Assembly (NCBI RefSeq): GCF_015057245.1
Contig: NZ_SVET01000014.1
Span: 1 to 64,000 of the forward strand
Origin: Pseudobutyrivibrio ruminis
GTDB taxonomy: Bacteria > Bacillota > Clostridia > Lachnospirales > Lachnospiraceae
Length of the DNA stretch: 64,000 nt
Direction of reading: 5' to 3'
Shown here: positions 41,454 through 50,225 of the stretch, piece by piece
How the letters are laid out: the number at the start of each line of letters is the position of its first letter
Numbering within the stretch: position 1 is the stretch's first letter
Translations under genes and position numbers: made by a program
Notes under the pieces: generated by a model
Told to the model about the DNA's origin: nothing
The model's database searches: none
The model's input: only the letters and a program-made list of their open reading frames with translations

Positions 41454-41518
41454 GTCCGATTTAGCCCTGCATTTTCTTATAATCCGAAAATATGTTGAGT
41501 TTGTAACATTTTAGTAAA

Positions 41519-42433
41519 CTATTTTAAATTTAAATAATTGGTTATAGATGTTATTGCATTCGCCCCATCAGCGGTTGCAGTAATTACCTGACGTAATTGC
41601 TTTGTTCTAACATCTCCTGCTGCAAATACTCCTGGAATATTAGTCTCGCATGTTTCGTCTGCAACAATATAGCCTCTTTCATCTAATGAAGGAAGACCCG
41701 AAATAGTTTTGGTGTTTGGCACTGTACCTACCGCAATAAATACACCATCTACTTCTAATTCTCTTTCTTCATTTGTTTTCTTATTCTTTATAAGAAGTTT
41801 TTCAACTGAATCATTTCCAATTATAGATTCAACTGTGGAATCCAATACCAACTCTACATTATCAAGAGACTTGATTTGGTTTTGTAAAACTACAGCTCCT
41901 CTAAACTCATCTCTTCTATGAATAAGATAAACTTTTTTGCAGGTTCTAGCTAAATAAGCTGCATCCTCGAGGGCTACATCTCCACCGCCAACTACAGCCA
42001 CTACCTTATCTTTGAAGAATGCACCATCACATGTAGCGCAGTATGAAACGCCCATGCCTGAAAACTCATCCTCACCAGGACATCCAAGCTTTCTGTTTGT
42101 TGCTCCGGTAGCAATAATAACTGTCTTTGTCTGGAAAGTTTCTTTTTTAGTAACAAGCTCTTTTGTTTCGCCATTATCTACAATAGAAGAAACGCGACCT
42201 CGCGCAAACTCAACTCCAAGCTTTTCACAATGCTTTTTCATTGCCTCTGCAAGCTCAGTTCCTGATACTCCTGGAATACCAGGATAATTATCTACCTCGT
42301 ATGTGTTGAGTATCTGACCACCGCTGATAGAACTTGTGTCTAATACAAGAATATTATAGCCAGCTCTCTTACCATATATTCCAGCAGCAAGGCCCGCAGG
42401 ACCCGCTCCTATAACAATAACATCATAAACCAT
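41519..42433 (-). CDS. trxB: Thioredoxin reductase
   Basis: Reduces thioredoxin with NADPH. A 304-residue two-domain flavoprotein with FAD loop IGAGPAGLAAGIYGKRAG (8-25), redox-active CATC (Cys132, Cys135), NADPH loop VVGGGDVALEDAAYLA near 148 and the FAD-closing ETNIPGVFAAGDVR near 272. It starts 15 bases after the ridA stop, within what looks like an acyl-ACP thioesterase-cvfB-ridA-trxB operon. Confidence 0.96.
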   Translation of the reverse strand: MVYDVIVIGAGPAGLAAGIYGKRAGYNILVLDTSSISGGQILNTYEVDNYPGIPGVSGTELAEAMKKHCEKLGVEFARGRVSSIVDNGETKELVTKKETFQTKTVIIATGATNRKLGCPGEDEFSGMGVSYCATCDGAFFKDKVVAVVGGGDVALEDAAYLARTCKKVYLIHRRDEFRGAVVLQNQIKSLDNVELVLDSTVESIIGNDSVEKLLIKNKKTNEERELEVDGVFIAVGTVPNTKTISGLPSLDERGYIVADETCETNIPGVFAAGDVRTKQLRQVITATADGANAITSITNYLNLK

Positions 42434-42448
42434 AACACTTCTCCGAAT

Positions 42449-42823
42449 TTATTTGATTGCAATTGCCTCTGCTTCCAAGAGAACATCCTTTGGAATACGA
42501 GCAACTTCAATACATGAACGAGCTGGAAATGGCTCTGGGAAGTACTTTGCATATACTTCATTAATTGCTGCGAAATCATCCATGTTTTTAATAAAGACTG
42601 TAGTTTTAACAACATTTCCCATGGATGTACCGGCTGCCTCTAACAATGCGCTCATGCTCTTGAATACTCTGTCAGCCTGTGCTGCAGCACCTTCAGGAAT
42701 AACACCTGTTTCTGGATCAACTGGAATGATACCTGATGTATAAACCATTCCATTTACCTCGATGGCCTGTGAATATGGGCCAATTGCCGCTGGCGCAGCT
42801 GTTGTTGAGATTACATTTTTCAT
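42449..42823 (-). CDS. ridA: RidA-family enamine/imine deaminase
   Basis: Clears reactive enamines formed by PLP enzymes. About 124 residues with the family sequences ISTTAAPAAIGPYSQAIEVNGMVYTSG at the N terminus, ALLEAAGTSMGNVVKTTVFI in the middle and the ligand-binding Arg in PARSCIEVARIPKDVLLEAEAIA at the end. ATG 42823 follows AAGGAGG at 8 bases; the longer reading from 42859 overlaps cvfB and lacks a ribosome binding site. Confidence 0.94.
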   Translation of the reverse strand: MKNVISTTAAPAAIGPYSQAIEVNGMVYTSGIIPVDPETGVIPEGAAAQADRVFKSMSALLEAAGTSMGNVVKTTVFIKNMDDFAAINEVYAKYFPEPFPARSCIEVARIPKDVLLEAEAIAIK

Positions 42824-42836
42824 AAGTATGTCCTCC

Positions 42837-43661
42837 TTATAGTTTGCGTATCTTTCCATCTACTAAGGAAATCTTTCTTTCCTTGTAGAGTCTTCCAATA
42901 GCACGTTTAAAAGCTGCTTTTGAAAGACCTGTTTCCCTTTTTATAACTTCTGGTGATGCCTTTTCTGAAAATGGCAATACACCAGCATAGCTATCTATTA
43001 AATCAAGTAACGCTTCTGCATCATCTTCCATTTGGATGTATGCTTTATCTCTGATTGTAACATCGCATTTACCGTCTTCTTTGATGCCTGTGATGCGAAC
43101 CATAAGAACATCGCCAACTCGGTACTTGCTTGTATCCTCATGCTTTGGAATCATTGCAGAGTATTTGTCCTCGATAGCAACAAAAGTGCCAAAGTCATGT
43201 CCAAATTCGTATATTCTAGCCTCTACTTCGTCACCAACCTGATATGGTGGCTTTGTAGAAAGCATCTCGTATAAGCCCTTCATGCTGGCACAGAGGCGCT
43301 GACTTTTATCAATGTACACTCTAACTAAAATCTCATCACCTTCAGATGGCTGCTTTGTCATTTCCTTGAAAGGAAGGAATAAATCTTTTTCTAATCCCCA
43401 GTCAAGGAATGCACCTACTTTATTGACCTGGCTAACTGAAAGAACACCCATCTGTCCAAAGGTAAGCTTTGGAGTATTTGTTGTACAGATTAATCTATCC
43501 TTTGAATCCTTGTAAACAAATACCTTTAGCTCATCTCCGATTTTGGCATTCTCTGGAACCTGCTTCTTTGGCAAAAGAACTCTTTCTGTTCCATCTGAAA
43601 GATAAACACCAAACTCAACCTTCTTCTCTATTTTTAAAACTTGTATTTCGCCTAATTTCAT
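42837..43661 (-). CDS. cvfB: CvfB-type S1 RNA-binding protein
   Basis: A 274-residue protein with consecutive S1-like domains (about 1-60, 65-130 and 140-205: VGAFLDWGLEKDLFLPFKEM and FGTFVAIEDKYSAMIPKHE are S1 strands) and a C-terminal winged helix (about 225-274, FSEKASPEVIKRETGLSKAAFKRAIGRLYKE). This is the CvfB/YitL layout, an RNA-binding regulator of virulence genes in staphylococci; the target here is unknown. Its start overlaps the thioesterase stop by one base. Confidence 0.92.
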   Translation of the reverse strand: MKLGEIQVLKIEKKVEFGVYLSDGTERVLLPKKQVPENAKIGDELKVFVYKDSKDRLICTTNTPKLTFGQMGVLSVSQVNKVGAFLDWGLEKDLFLPFKEMTKQPSEGDEILVRVYIDKSQRLCASMKGLYEMLSTKPPYQVGDEVEARIYEFGHDFGTFVAIEDKYSAMIPKHEDTSKYRVGDVLMVRITGIKEDGKCDVTIRDKAYIQMEDDAEALLDLIDSYAGVLPFSEKASPEVIKRETGLSKAAFKRAIGRLYKERKISLVDGKIRKL

Positions 43662-44359
43662 TATTTGTACTCCACTATTGTATAAACTTCATCTTCTTTT
43701 TTGAGGACTACCTGATATCCCTGTTCTATTTTCCCTATGTACACATCTAGCTTGTCATCTAACAATGCTGCTTTTTTATAGTTGATATTGATTGTGTTGA
43801 ATGACTGCTCTGGTAAATAATAACGAGTGACATCTATGTAGTGAGAGTTATTCATGTGATTGTTTGTATCTAAATATCTGTCTGTAACTGTAAACTCTCC
43901 TACCTTTTCTAAGGCTGTGCTAAGCCTTAGCTTGTTGCGATCTAAATTGAACTGTGGAAGACTTGCATCCTCCGGATAAGCTTTTGCAATTTCCTCTGTA
44001 AATCTGGATGGTTTAAGCTTATCCAAATCCATAAGTACCCAGAGGGAATCTGCATAAACCAAAACCTCTCCATCCTCGGTTTCGATTGAGTAAAGACGAT
44101 GCGCCATCATGCCTCTAACCTGATATGGCCATGTGCATACCTTAACTTTTTCTGAATACCTTGGCAATCTTTTAATATGTATTTCATAGCTTGTCACAAA
44201 CCAGCCTAGTCTTTTGGGCGCTAAGTAATATACGCCAACGCCAACATCATCAGAATGAAAACAGCTACAGTTTTGCATGTAATTAACTAAGCCAAAATAT
44301 GTGAGATCAAGATTAGCATCAACTTCACTGTATTTAATTCTGTCCTGATACGAATACAT
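43661..44359 (-). CDS. Acyl-ACP thioesterase (FatA-like hotdog protein)
   Basis: Releases fatty acids from acyl carrier protein. A double-hotdog protein of about 232 residues: YSYQDRIKYSEVDANLDLTYFGLVNYMQNCSCFHS at the N terminus and the second-domain catalytic segment RYLDTNNHMNNSHYIDVTRYYL near 165-186 with Asn and His. Membership of the plant-like acyl-ACP thioesterase family common in Clostridia. Start ATG 44359 has GGAGG six bases ahead; a GTG at 44362 is too close. First gene of the operon after tRNA-Gln. Confidence 0.9.
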   Translation of the reverse strand: MYSYQDRIKYSEVDANLDLTYFGLVNYMQNCSCFHSDDVGVGVYYLAPKRLGWFVTSYEIHIKRLPRYSEKVKVCTWPYQVRGMMAHRLYSIETEDGEVLVYADSLWVLMDLDKLKPSRFTEEIAKAYPEDASLPQFNLDRNKLRLSTALEKVGEFTVTDRYLDTNNHMNNSHYIDVTRYYLPEQSFNTININYKKAALLDDKLDVYIGKIEQGYQVVLKKEDEVYTIVEYK

Positions 44360-44430
44360 CACTTACCTCCAAAACCACCGTTAGCAAATATTATATATTA
44401 ACAGTTTGATTTGTTCCATAAATTTCAGGT

Positions 44431-44462
44431 AAAAAAAAGACCTAAGCTAATGCTTAGGTCTT
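44431..44462 (-). terminator. Terminator of tRNA-Gln
   Basis: Stem AAGACCTAAGC / GCTTAGGTCTT (44437-44447 with 44452-44462), 4-nt loop, eight T on the minus strand. Confidence 0.92.
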
Positions 44463-44464
44463 AG

Positions 44465-44536
44465 CTGGCCCACAAGGATTCGAACCTTGAAATGACGGAG
44501 TCAGAGTCCGTTGCCTTACCATTTGGCGATGGGCCA
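44465..44536 (-). tRNA. tRNA-Gln (anticodon CUG)
   Basis: A 72-nt cloverleaf: acceptor TGGCCCA (44530-44536) pairs with TGGGCCA (44466-44472), the anticodon loop CTCTGAC gives CTG (decodes CAG), and the T-arm is AAGGTTCGAATCCTT. CCA is not encoded. Confidence 0.95.
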
Positions 44537-44589
44537 ATATTATTCGCTGAGCGCTTTGTTTCAACTGCTTTACCGCGTCAACGAATGCT

Positions 44590-44618
44590 ATTATAGAGCA
44601 TAGATTTTAAAATAGCAA
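44590..44618 (-). promoter_or_regulatory. Promoter of tRNA-Gln
   Basis: Minus strand TTGCTA (44613-44618), 17-nt spacer, TATAAT (44590-44595), about 54 bases before the tRNA. Confidence 0.82.
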
Positions 44619-44637
44619 GCACTTTTTTCAACTTTTT

Positions 44638-45291
44638 TTAAAATTTTAAAATCTGGCCATCTAAAATATCGAATTTAATCTGAGAATCCCACGTAATTTC
44701 GGCATTTCCCGCAGTTTTATCTGCGATAATTTTTTCTAGATTTTCTTTAAAATTACATTCAACTACAGAAGAAATTATTACTTCCGCTCCAAAATCTGTA
44801 TTTAAAATTGGAAGATTATTTTCTCTAAGAACATATTCTATTTTTCCATAGCCATTGTAGTCTGTTTTTATTTCACATGGATATCCGTCTTTAGGTTCTA
44901 GAATCTTGCAATTCTTCAGTCCCTCCTGGACAGCCGCCTGGTATGCTCGCACAAGGCCACCTGTCCCCAAAAGAACTCCACCAAAATAACGAGTCACCAC
45001 TACTGCACAGTTATGAATGTTTTCTCTAAGAAGAACATCCAGCATAGGACGACCTGCAGTCTGTGCAGGTTCACCATCATCGTTGCACCTAGTGACTTCG
45101 TTGTTGTTTCCAATAACAAAGGCTGAGCAATTGTGTCTTGCATCCCAAAATTCTTTCTTTTTTTCAGAAATAAAATCTACAGCCTCTTTTTCAGTTGTAA
45201 CGGGGCAAATATGAGCAATAAATCTCGATTTCTTTTCTTCTATCTCCCCTGTTCCACCTTCATATACAATTCTAAAAGTCTTATTATCCAT
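44638..45291 (-). CDS. YigZ/IMPACT-family protein
   Basis: A 217-residue protein of the UPF0029 (IMPACT N-terminal) family: KSRFIAHICPVTTEKEAVDFI, ARHNCSAFVIG, DDGEPAQTAGRPML and VVVTRYFGGVLLGTGGLVRAYQ are nearly invariant. A C-terminal DUF1949-like ferredoxin fold (about 140-205) follows. Family function relates to translation but is not defined. No ribosome binding site is seen and a TATAAT lies 7 bases before the ATG, so the message may be leaderless. Confidence 0.93.
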   Translation of the reverse strand: MDNKTFRIVYEGGTGEIEEKKSRFIAHICPVTTEKEAVDFISEKKKEFWDARHNCSAFVIGNNNEVTRCNDDGEPAQTAGRPMLDVLLRENIHNCAVVVTRYFGGVLLGTGGLVRAYQAAVQEGLKNCKILEPKDGYPCEIKTDYNGYGKIEYVLRENNLPILNTDFGAEVIISSVVECNFKENLEKIIADKTAGNAEITWDSQIKFDILDGQILKF

Positions 45292-45298
45292 GTGGTTT

Positions 45299-45304
45299 AT
45301 TATA
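45299..45304 (-). promoter_or_regulatory. -10 box of yigZ, predicted leaderless start
   Basis: Minus strand TATAAT ends 7 bases before the ATG (45291), which puts the transcription start on or next to the start codon. The -35 is poor (TTCATT, 45322-45327). Confidence 0.55.
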
Positions 45305-45318
45305 AATGATAATTTTGG

Positions 45319-45324
45319 TATAAT
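45319..45324 (+). promoter_or_regulatory. Extended -10 promoter of the PBP1A gene
   Basis: Plus strand TGGTATAAT: a TG one base before TATAAT makes an extended -10 element; the -35 (TTTATT, 45296-45301) is weak. It faces the yigZ promoter within 15 bases. Confidence 0.7.
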
Positions 45325-45346
45325 GAAGTCTAAATTGGAGGTTATT

Positions 45347-47938
45347 ATGAATTACGGAAAAGAAAATGCAGCTAAGCAATCCGCTCAGCTTTCAGGACGT
45401 AAGAAGCGAAAACGTCACAGTGCCGGATTGGCCATTATTCGTATTTCGCTGATATGCATCGTCTCTGTAGTCGTAGCTGGTGGTATTTTTGCTTACCTCT
45501 ATGCAAAGAATCTCATTGACCAGCTTCCAGATGTATCCACAATCGATATCTCACCAACTGGCTACATGAGTACAGTTTATGATTCAGACGGAAATGAAAT
45601 CGAAACCTTAGCATCAACAGGTGCCAATAGAACCTATGTTACTTTAGATAATATTCCTATCGATTTACAACATGCTTTCGTTGCAATCGAGGATGCTCGA
45701 TTCTATGAGCATAATGGTATTGATCCACAGGGTATTATAAGAGCAGCAATGCAAGGTATCCTGGACGGTTTCCATTTTTCTCAGGGTGCCAGTACAATCA
45801 CCCAGCAGTTACTTAAAAATAACTACTTCACCACATGGACATCAGAGCGAACTAAGCTTGATAGTATTAATCGAAAAATACAGGAGCAATACTTAGCCGT
45901 TCAGCTTGAAAAAATAGTTAGTAAAGATGTTATTTTAGAGAACTACCTTAACAGTATCAACTTAGGTCAGAACACACTTGGAGTTGAAGCAGCAGCTGAG
46001 AGATACTTTAATAAATCTGTTTCGGATTTGACCCTTTCAGAATGCGCAGTTATCGCTGGAATCACACAGAATCCAACAAAATACAATCCTATTTCTCATC
46101 CAGAGGAAAACGCAACACGCCGTAAAAAGGTGCTTAAAAATATGTTGGATCAGGGTTACATCACAGAGAGCGAATACGAAACAGCTCTCGCAGATGATGT
46201 TTACGATAGGATTCAGGTACTCAACACCGAGATTTCTACATCATCAACTTCTTATTTTGTTGATGCGTTGACAGATGAAGTTATTGAAGATTTACAAACA
46301 AGACTTGGTTACACAGAAACTGAAGCTTATTCACTATTATATTCAGGTGGTCTTTCAATTTACTCTACACAAGATACTTCAATTCAAAATATCGTAGAGG
46401 AAGAAATAAACAATACTGACAACTATAAGGGAATTGAAAAATATTCATTCTCATACAGATTGACCATTACAAAATCAGATGGCTCAACAGCTAATTATTC
46501 TGATACCACAATGCTTTCTTATTACCAGTCAAGTAACTCTAGCTACACTCTTGAGTTTGACTCAGAAGAGGAAGCAGCTGCTGCAATCGAAGAATACAAG
46601 GCAGCAATTATGGAAGATGGCGATGAAATCGCTGGAGAATCTGTAACATACACACTTCAGCCTCAGGCCGCAATGACAATTATGGACCAATACACTGGTC
46701 AGGTTGTTGCAATGGTTGGTGGACGTGGCGATAAGACAGCAGCCAAGACTCTTAACAGAGCTACAGGTATTACTCGTCAGCCAGGTTCAACATTCAAGGT
46801 TATTGCTTGTTATGCTGCTGCACTTGATGCCGGCGGAATGACACTTGCTTCTGTTGAAAATGATATGCCAACTACATATGCAGATGGTACATCACTTAAA
46901 AACTACAACAACACATACCTTGGCTGGACCAATATCAGAACTGCCATTACAAACTCTATCAACGTTGTTACTGTTGAAGTAATGGGCGATATCGGAACAA
47001 GCCTTGGCTTCCAATATGCAAAAGATTTAGGAATTACAACATTGACTGATGGTGATAACAACCAGGCTCTCGCTCTTGGTGGTATCACAAATGGTGTTAC
47101 TAACGTAGACCTAACATCAGCATATGCTACAATCGCAAATGGCGGTGAATACAATTCACCAATCTTCTACACTACTGTAGTTGATCATCAGGGAAATATA
47201 ATTCTTGATAATAGAGATAACACTTCAACTAGAGTATTAAAAGAAACAACTGCTTGGTTACTTACAAGCGCCATGGAAGACGTTATGACTTCCGGCACAG
47301 GTACAGCTGCCAACTTTGATGTAAATGGTATTGCTGTAGCCGGCAAATCCGGTACTACAACAAAGAATCGTGATACAGTCTTTGCAGGCTTCACTCCATA
47401 CTATACAGGCGTTATTTGGGGCGGATTTGACGATAATACGCCTCAAAGCTACACAACATACTCAAAGGTTATTTGGAAGGCTGTAATGAGCCGAATTCAC
47501 GAGAATCTATCTGCTAAAGACTTTACAATGCCAGATGGAATTGTTACTGCTCAAGTATGTAAAAAATCAGGCAAGCTTGCCATTGGCGGTGTTTGCGACT
47601 GCGACCCTCGAGGTTCTATGGTTTACACAGAATACTTTGAGGAAGGCACCGAACCTACAGAATACTGTGATAAGCATTATCTCGGTACTGTTTGTACACA
47701 GTCACATATGTTTGCAAATTCTGAATGTCCTGCCTACTCAGGAGTATTTATTGTAGGCGCAGCTGCCGGAACTGCTGACGAAGCATACGGCGTAGATGCT
47801 GCAACATTCGGAACATATTGCCCATACCATGGTGGTTACCAAATGCCAAACACTGGTGTAATTGGTGGTTCATCATCCACGACAAGTGATTCTTCAGGAG
47901 GCAGTGAAGGAACTATTCAAATAATTGGTGGCGAATAA
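45347..47938 (+). CDS. Class A penicillin-binding protein (transglycosylase/transpeptidase)
   Basis: Polymerises and cross-links peptidoglycan outside the membrane. About 863 residues: short basic cytoplasmic head, transmembrane segment (about 28-52), GT51 glycosyltransferase (EDARFYEHNGIDPQGIIRA with catalytic Glu, then GASTITQQLLKN), and a transpeptidase with SxxK (GSTFKV), SxN (NSINVV) and KSG (AGKSGTTTKN). After the transpeptidase there is a cysteine-containing tail (eight Cys in about 90 residues, starting AQVCKKSGKLA) and a Ser-rich end, a form seen in clostridial PBP1 proteins. ATG 45347 is chosen for its GGAGG; the reading frame is open to 45290. The only clear plus-strand gene of the window. 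Confidence 0.95.
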   Translation: MNYGKENAAKQSAQLSGRKKRKRHSAGLAIIRISLICIVSVVVAGGIFAYLYAKNLIDQLPDVSTIDISPTGYMSTVYDSDGNEIETLASTGANRTYVTLDNIPIDLQHAFVAIEDARFYEHNGIDPQGIIRAAMQGILDGFHFSQGASTITQQLLKNNYFTTWTSERTKLDSINRKIQEQYLAVQLEKIVSKDVILENYLNSINLGQNTLGVEAAAERYFNKSVSDLTLSECAVIAGITQNPTKYNPISHPEENATRRKKVLKNMLDQGYITESEYETALADDVYDRIQVLNTEISTSSTSYFVDALTDEVIEDLQTRLGYTETEAYSLLYSGGLSIYSTQDTSIQNIVEEEINNTDNYKGIEKYSFSYRLTITKSDGSTANYSDTTMLSYYQSSNSSYTLEFDSEEEAAAAIEEYKAAIMEDGDEIAGESVTYTLQPQAAMTIMDQYTGQVVAMVGGRGDKTAAKTLNRATGITRQPGSTFKVIACYAAALDAGGMTLASVENDMPTTYADGTSLKNYNNTYLGWTNIRTAITNSINVVTVEVMGDIGTSLGFQYAKDLGITTLTDGDNNQALALGGITNGVTNVDLTSAYATIANGGEYNSPIFYTTVVDHQGNIILDNRDNTSTRVLKETTAWLLTSAMEDVMTSGTGTAANFDVNGIAVAGKSGTTTKNRDTVFAGFTPYYTGVIWGGFDDNTPQSYTTYSKVIWKAVMSRIHENLSAKDFTMPDGIVTAQVCKKSGKLAIGGVCDCDPRGSMVYTEYFEEGTEPTEYCDKHYLGTVCTQSHMFANSECPAYSGVFIVGAAAGTADEAYGVDAATFGTYCPYHGGYQMPNTGVIGGSSSTTSDSSGGSEGTIQIIGGE

Positions 47939-47950
47939 AACACAACTCAA

Positions 47951-47987
47951 AAGGCCCCGCTCAATTACGAGCGGAGCCTTTTTTTAT
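47951..47987 (+). terminator. Terminator between convergent PBP1A and glnN genes
   Basis: Stem AGGCCCCGCTC / GAGCGGAGCCT with one mismatch, 6-nt loop and seven T on the plus strand; four T after the stem on the minus strand make it partly bidirectional. Confidence 0.92.
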
Positions 47988-47997
47988 TATAATTATT

Positions 47998-50118
47998 TTA
48001 TACTTCGAAAATCATGTCTCCGTAGCTTGGCATTGGCCAGCATTCCTTGTCTACAATCATTTCTAAGGCGTCTACAGGAGCACGAAGCTCTTCCATAGCC
48101 TTTATAACTTCATCGTGGTAGAAGTTGGCTTTTTCGCAGCTAGAAGCCTTCATAGTATATGCCTTATTGTTTGTCTCTTTAAGCTTTACAAGGGCTTCTT
48201 TTGCTTCACGTAGATGGTTAGATACCTTAATGAGAAGCTCCTTCTGTGTGCTTACATCAGCCTCAGGACAAGCATCCTGAATTGTACCGATAGAAAGTCC
48301 AAGCTCTGTAGCATAGCCTATTACAGCTGGAATAATCTGCTTAGAAGCCATATCTATCATGGTCTTAGCTTCAATATTGATTGACTTGATATACTGCTCA
48401 TATTCGATTTCTGCACGTGATTCAAGCTCTACCTTTGAGAATACACCAAACTTTTCAAACATTGAAACTGTTGCATCTGTTGTAAGAGCAGGAATTGCTT
48501 CTACCAAAGAATTGATGCTTGGCAAGCCTCTCTTCTTTGCTTCCTCAATCCACTCCTCTCCGTATCCGTTTCCGTTGAATACGATGCGCTGATGCTCTGT
48601 AGCAAGCTTCTTGATCATGTCATGAACTGCACTATCAAAATCCTTTGCTTTCTCAAGCTCATCACAAGCCTCGCAAAGTGCTTCTGCCATGATTGTATTG
48701 AGAACTACGTTTGGCTCTCCAACTGAATCCTGTGAACCAACCATTCTGAATTCGAACTTATTTCCAGTAAATGCAAATGGTGATGTACGGTTTCTATCTG
48801 TTGCATCTTTTCTAAAGTCTGGAAGTGTTTTAACGCCTGTAGCAAGCTTTTCACCCTTCTTTGACTTAGTAGCAGTACCAGTAGAGATAAGCTGTCTTAA
48901 AACGTCCTCTAACTGCTCTCCAAGGTATACAGAGATGATTACTGGAGGTGCTTCATTTCCACCTAATCTATGATCATTACCAACGTCTGATGCAGATTCA
49001 CGAAGAAGATCTGCATGTAAATCAACAGCCTTAAGAACAAGACAAAGCACAAGCAAGAACTGGATGTTCTCATGTGGTGATTTACCTGGCTCAAAAAGAT
49101 TGATTCCATCATCGGTAACAAGTGACCAGTTATCATGCTTACCTGAACCATTTACGCCTGCGAATGGTTTTTCATGGAGGAGGCACTGTAAACCATGGCG
49201 GTTTGCAACCTTTCTAAGAGTCTCCATGATAATCTGGTTGTGATCAACAGCAACGTTGCACTGTGCATAGATTGGTGCAAGCTCGTGCTGAGCTGGAGCA
49301 ACCTCATTATGCTGTGTTTTAGATGAAACGCCAAGCTTCCAAAGCTCAATATTAACATCACGCATATAAGCTTCAATTCTCTCTGGAATTGAGCCAAAAT
49401 AATGGTCGTCCATTTCCTGTCCCTTAGGTGGCATTGCACCAAAGAGTGTACGACCTGTATACATTAAATCCTTACGGGCAAGATACATTTCACGGTCAAT
49501 AAGGAAGTATTCCTGTTCAGCACCAACTGAAGGAATTACACGCTTAGAATTTGTGTTACCAAATAATCTAAGAAGTCTGATTGCCTGCTCTGATAAAACT
49601 TCCATAGAACGAAGCAGAGGTGTTTTTTGATCCAAAGCTTCTCCTGTGTATGAACAGAAAGCTGTAGGAATGCAAAGTGTTGCACCTGCTGCATCCTGTC
49701 TAACAAATGCTGGAGATGTTGGATCCCAAGCAGTATATCCTCTTGCCTCAAATGTGGCTCTAAGTCCTCCTGAAGGGAACGATGATGCATCTGGCTCACC
49801 TTTTATAAGCTCTTTACCAGAAAAGCTCATAAGCACCTTACCACTTGGCAGTGGAGCAGAAATAAATGAATCATGTTTTTCTGCTGTAATACCTGTAAGT
49901 GGCTGGAACCAATGTGTGTAGTGGGTTGCCCCCTTCTCAATAGCCCACTCCTTCATTTCGTGTGCAATAACATCAGCAGTCTCTAAATCAAGCTCTTCTC
50001 CCGCAAGAATAGTCTGCTTAAGCTTCTGATAAGTCTTCTTTGGAAGTCGTTCCTGCATAACTGTATCGTTAAATACATTTTCTCCAAAGATGTCTGCCAC
50101 ATTAAAATATTCTTCCAT
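47998..50118 (-). CDS. glnN: Glutamine synthetase type III
   Basis: Makes glutamine from glutamate and ammonium with ATP. The 706-residue length and sequence are those of the GSIII class, not the ~450-residue GSI: PLPSGKVLMSFSGKELIKGEPDASSFPSGGLRATFEARGYTAWDPTSPAFV near 88-140, VIPSVGAEQEYFLIDREMY, KTQHNEVAPAQHELAPIY and GVNGSGKHDNWSL are the typical active-site segments. Single gene, separated from fba by a hairpin. The ribosome binding site (AAAGGATAC) is moderate. Nitrogen regulation is likely but no recognisable GlnR site was found. Confidence 0.96.
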   Translation of the reverse strand: MEEYFNVADIFGENVFNDTVMQERLPKKTYQKLKQTILAGEELDLETADVIAHEMKEWAIEKGATHYTHWFQPLTGITAEKHDSFISAPLPSGKVLMSFSGKELIKGEPDASSFPSGGLRATFEARGYTAWDPTSPAFVRQDAAGATLCIPTAFCSYTGEALDQKTPLLRSMEVLSEQAIRLLRLFGNTNSKRVIPSVGAEQEYFLIDREMYLARKDLMYTGRTLFGAMPPKGQEMDDHYFGSIPERIEAYMRDVNIELWKLGVSSKTQHNEVAPAQHELAPIYAQCNVAVDHNQIIMETLRKVANRHGLQCLLHEKPFAGVNGSGKHDNWSLVTDDGINLFEPGKSPHENIQFLLVLCLVLKAVDLHADLLRESASDVGNDHRLGGNEAPPVIISVYLGEQLEDVLRQLISTGTATKSKKGEKLATGVKTLPDFRKDATDRNRTSPFAFTGNKFEFRMVGSQDSVGEPNVVLNTIMAEALCEACDELEKAKDFDSAVHDMIKKLATEHQRIVFNGNGYGEEWIEEAKKRGLPSINSLVEAIPALTTDATVSMFEKFGVFSKVELESRAEIEYEQYIKSINIEAKTMIDMASKQIIPAVIGYATELGLSIGTIQDACPEADVSTQKELLIKVSNHLREAKEALVKLKETNNKAYTMKASSCEKANFYHDEVIKAMEELRAPVDALEMIVDKECWPMPSYGDMIFEV

Positions 50119-50153
50119 TTATAAAGTATCCTTTCCCATAACATATATAAAGA

Positions 50154-50187
50154 AAGACAATCAGCAAGGATCCCCACCGATTGTCTT
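50154..50187 (-). terminator. Hairpin between fba and glnN
   Basis: Perfect 9-bp stem AAGACAATC / GATTGTCTT (50154-50162 with 50179-50187), 16-nt loop, followed on the minus strand by TCTTTAT. A modest terminator for fba or an element of the glnN leader. Confidence 0.65.
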
Positions 50188-50225
50188 CCATAAAGCTCAT
50201 AAGAAAGCTAAATCGGGCAAACCGA

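Noticed and set aside
50118..50225. Glutamine riboswitch or GlnR operator in front of glnN
   Set aside because: Only a simple 9-bp hairpin is seen; no glnA-type riboswitch core and no TGTNAN7TNACA pattern were found.
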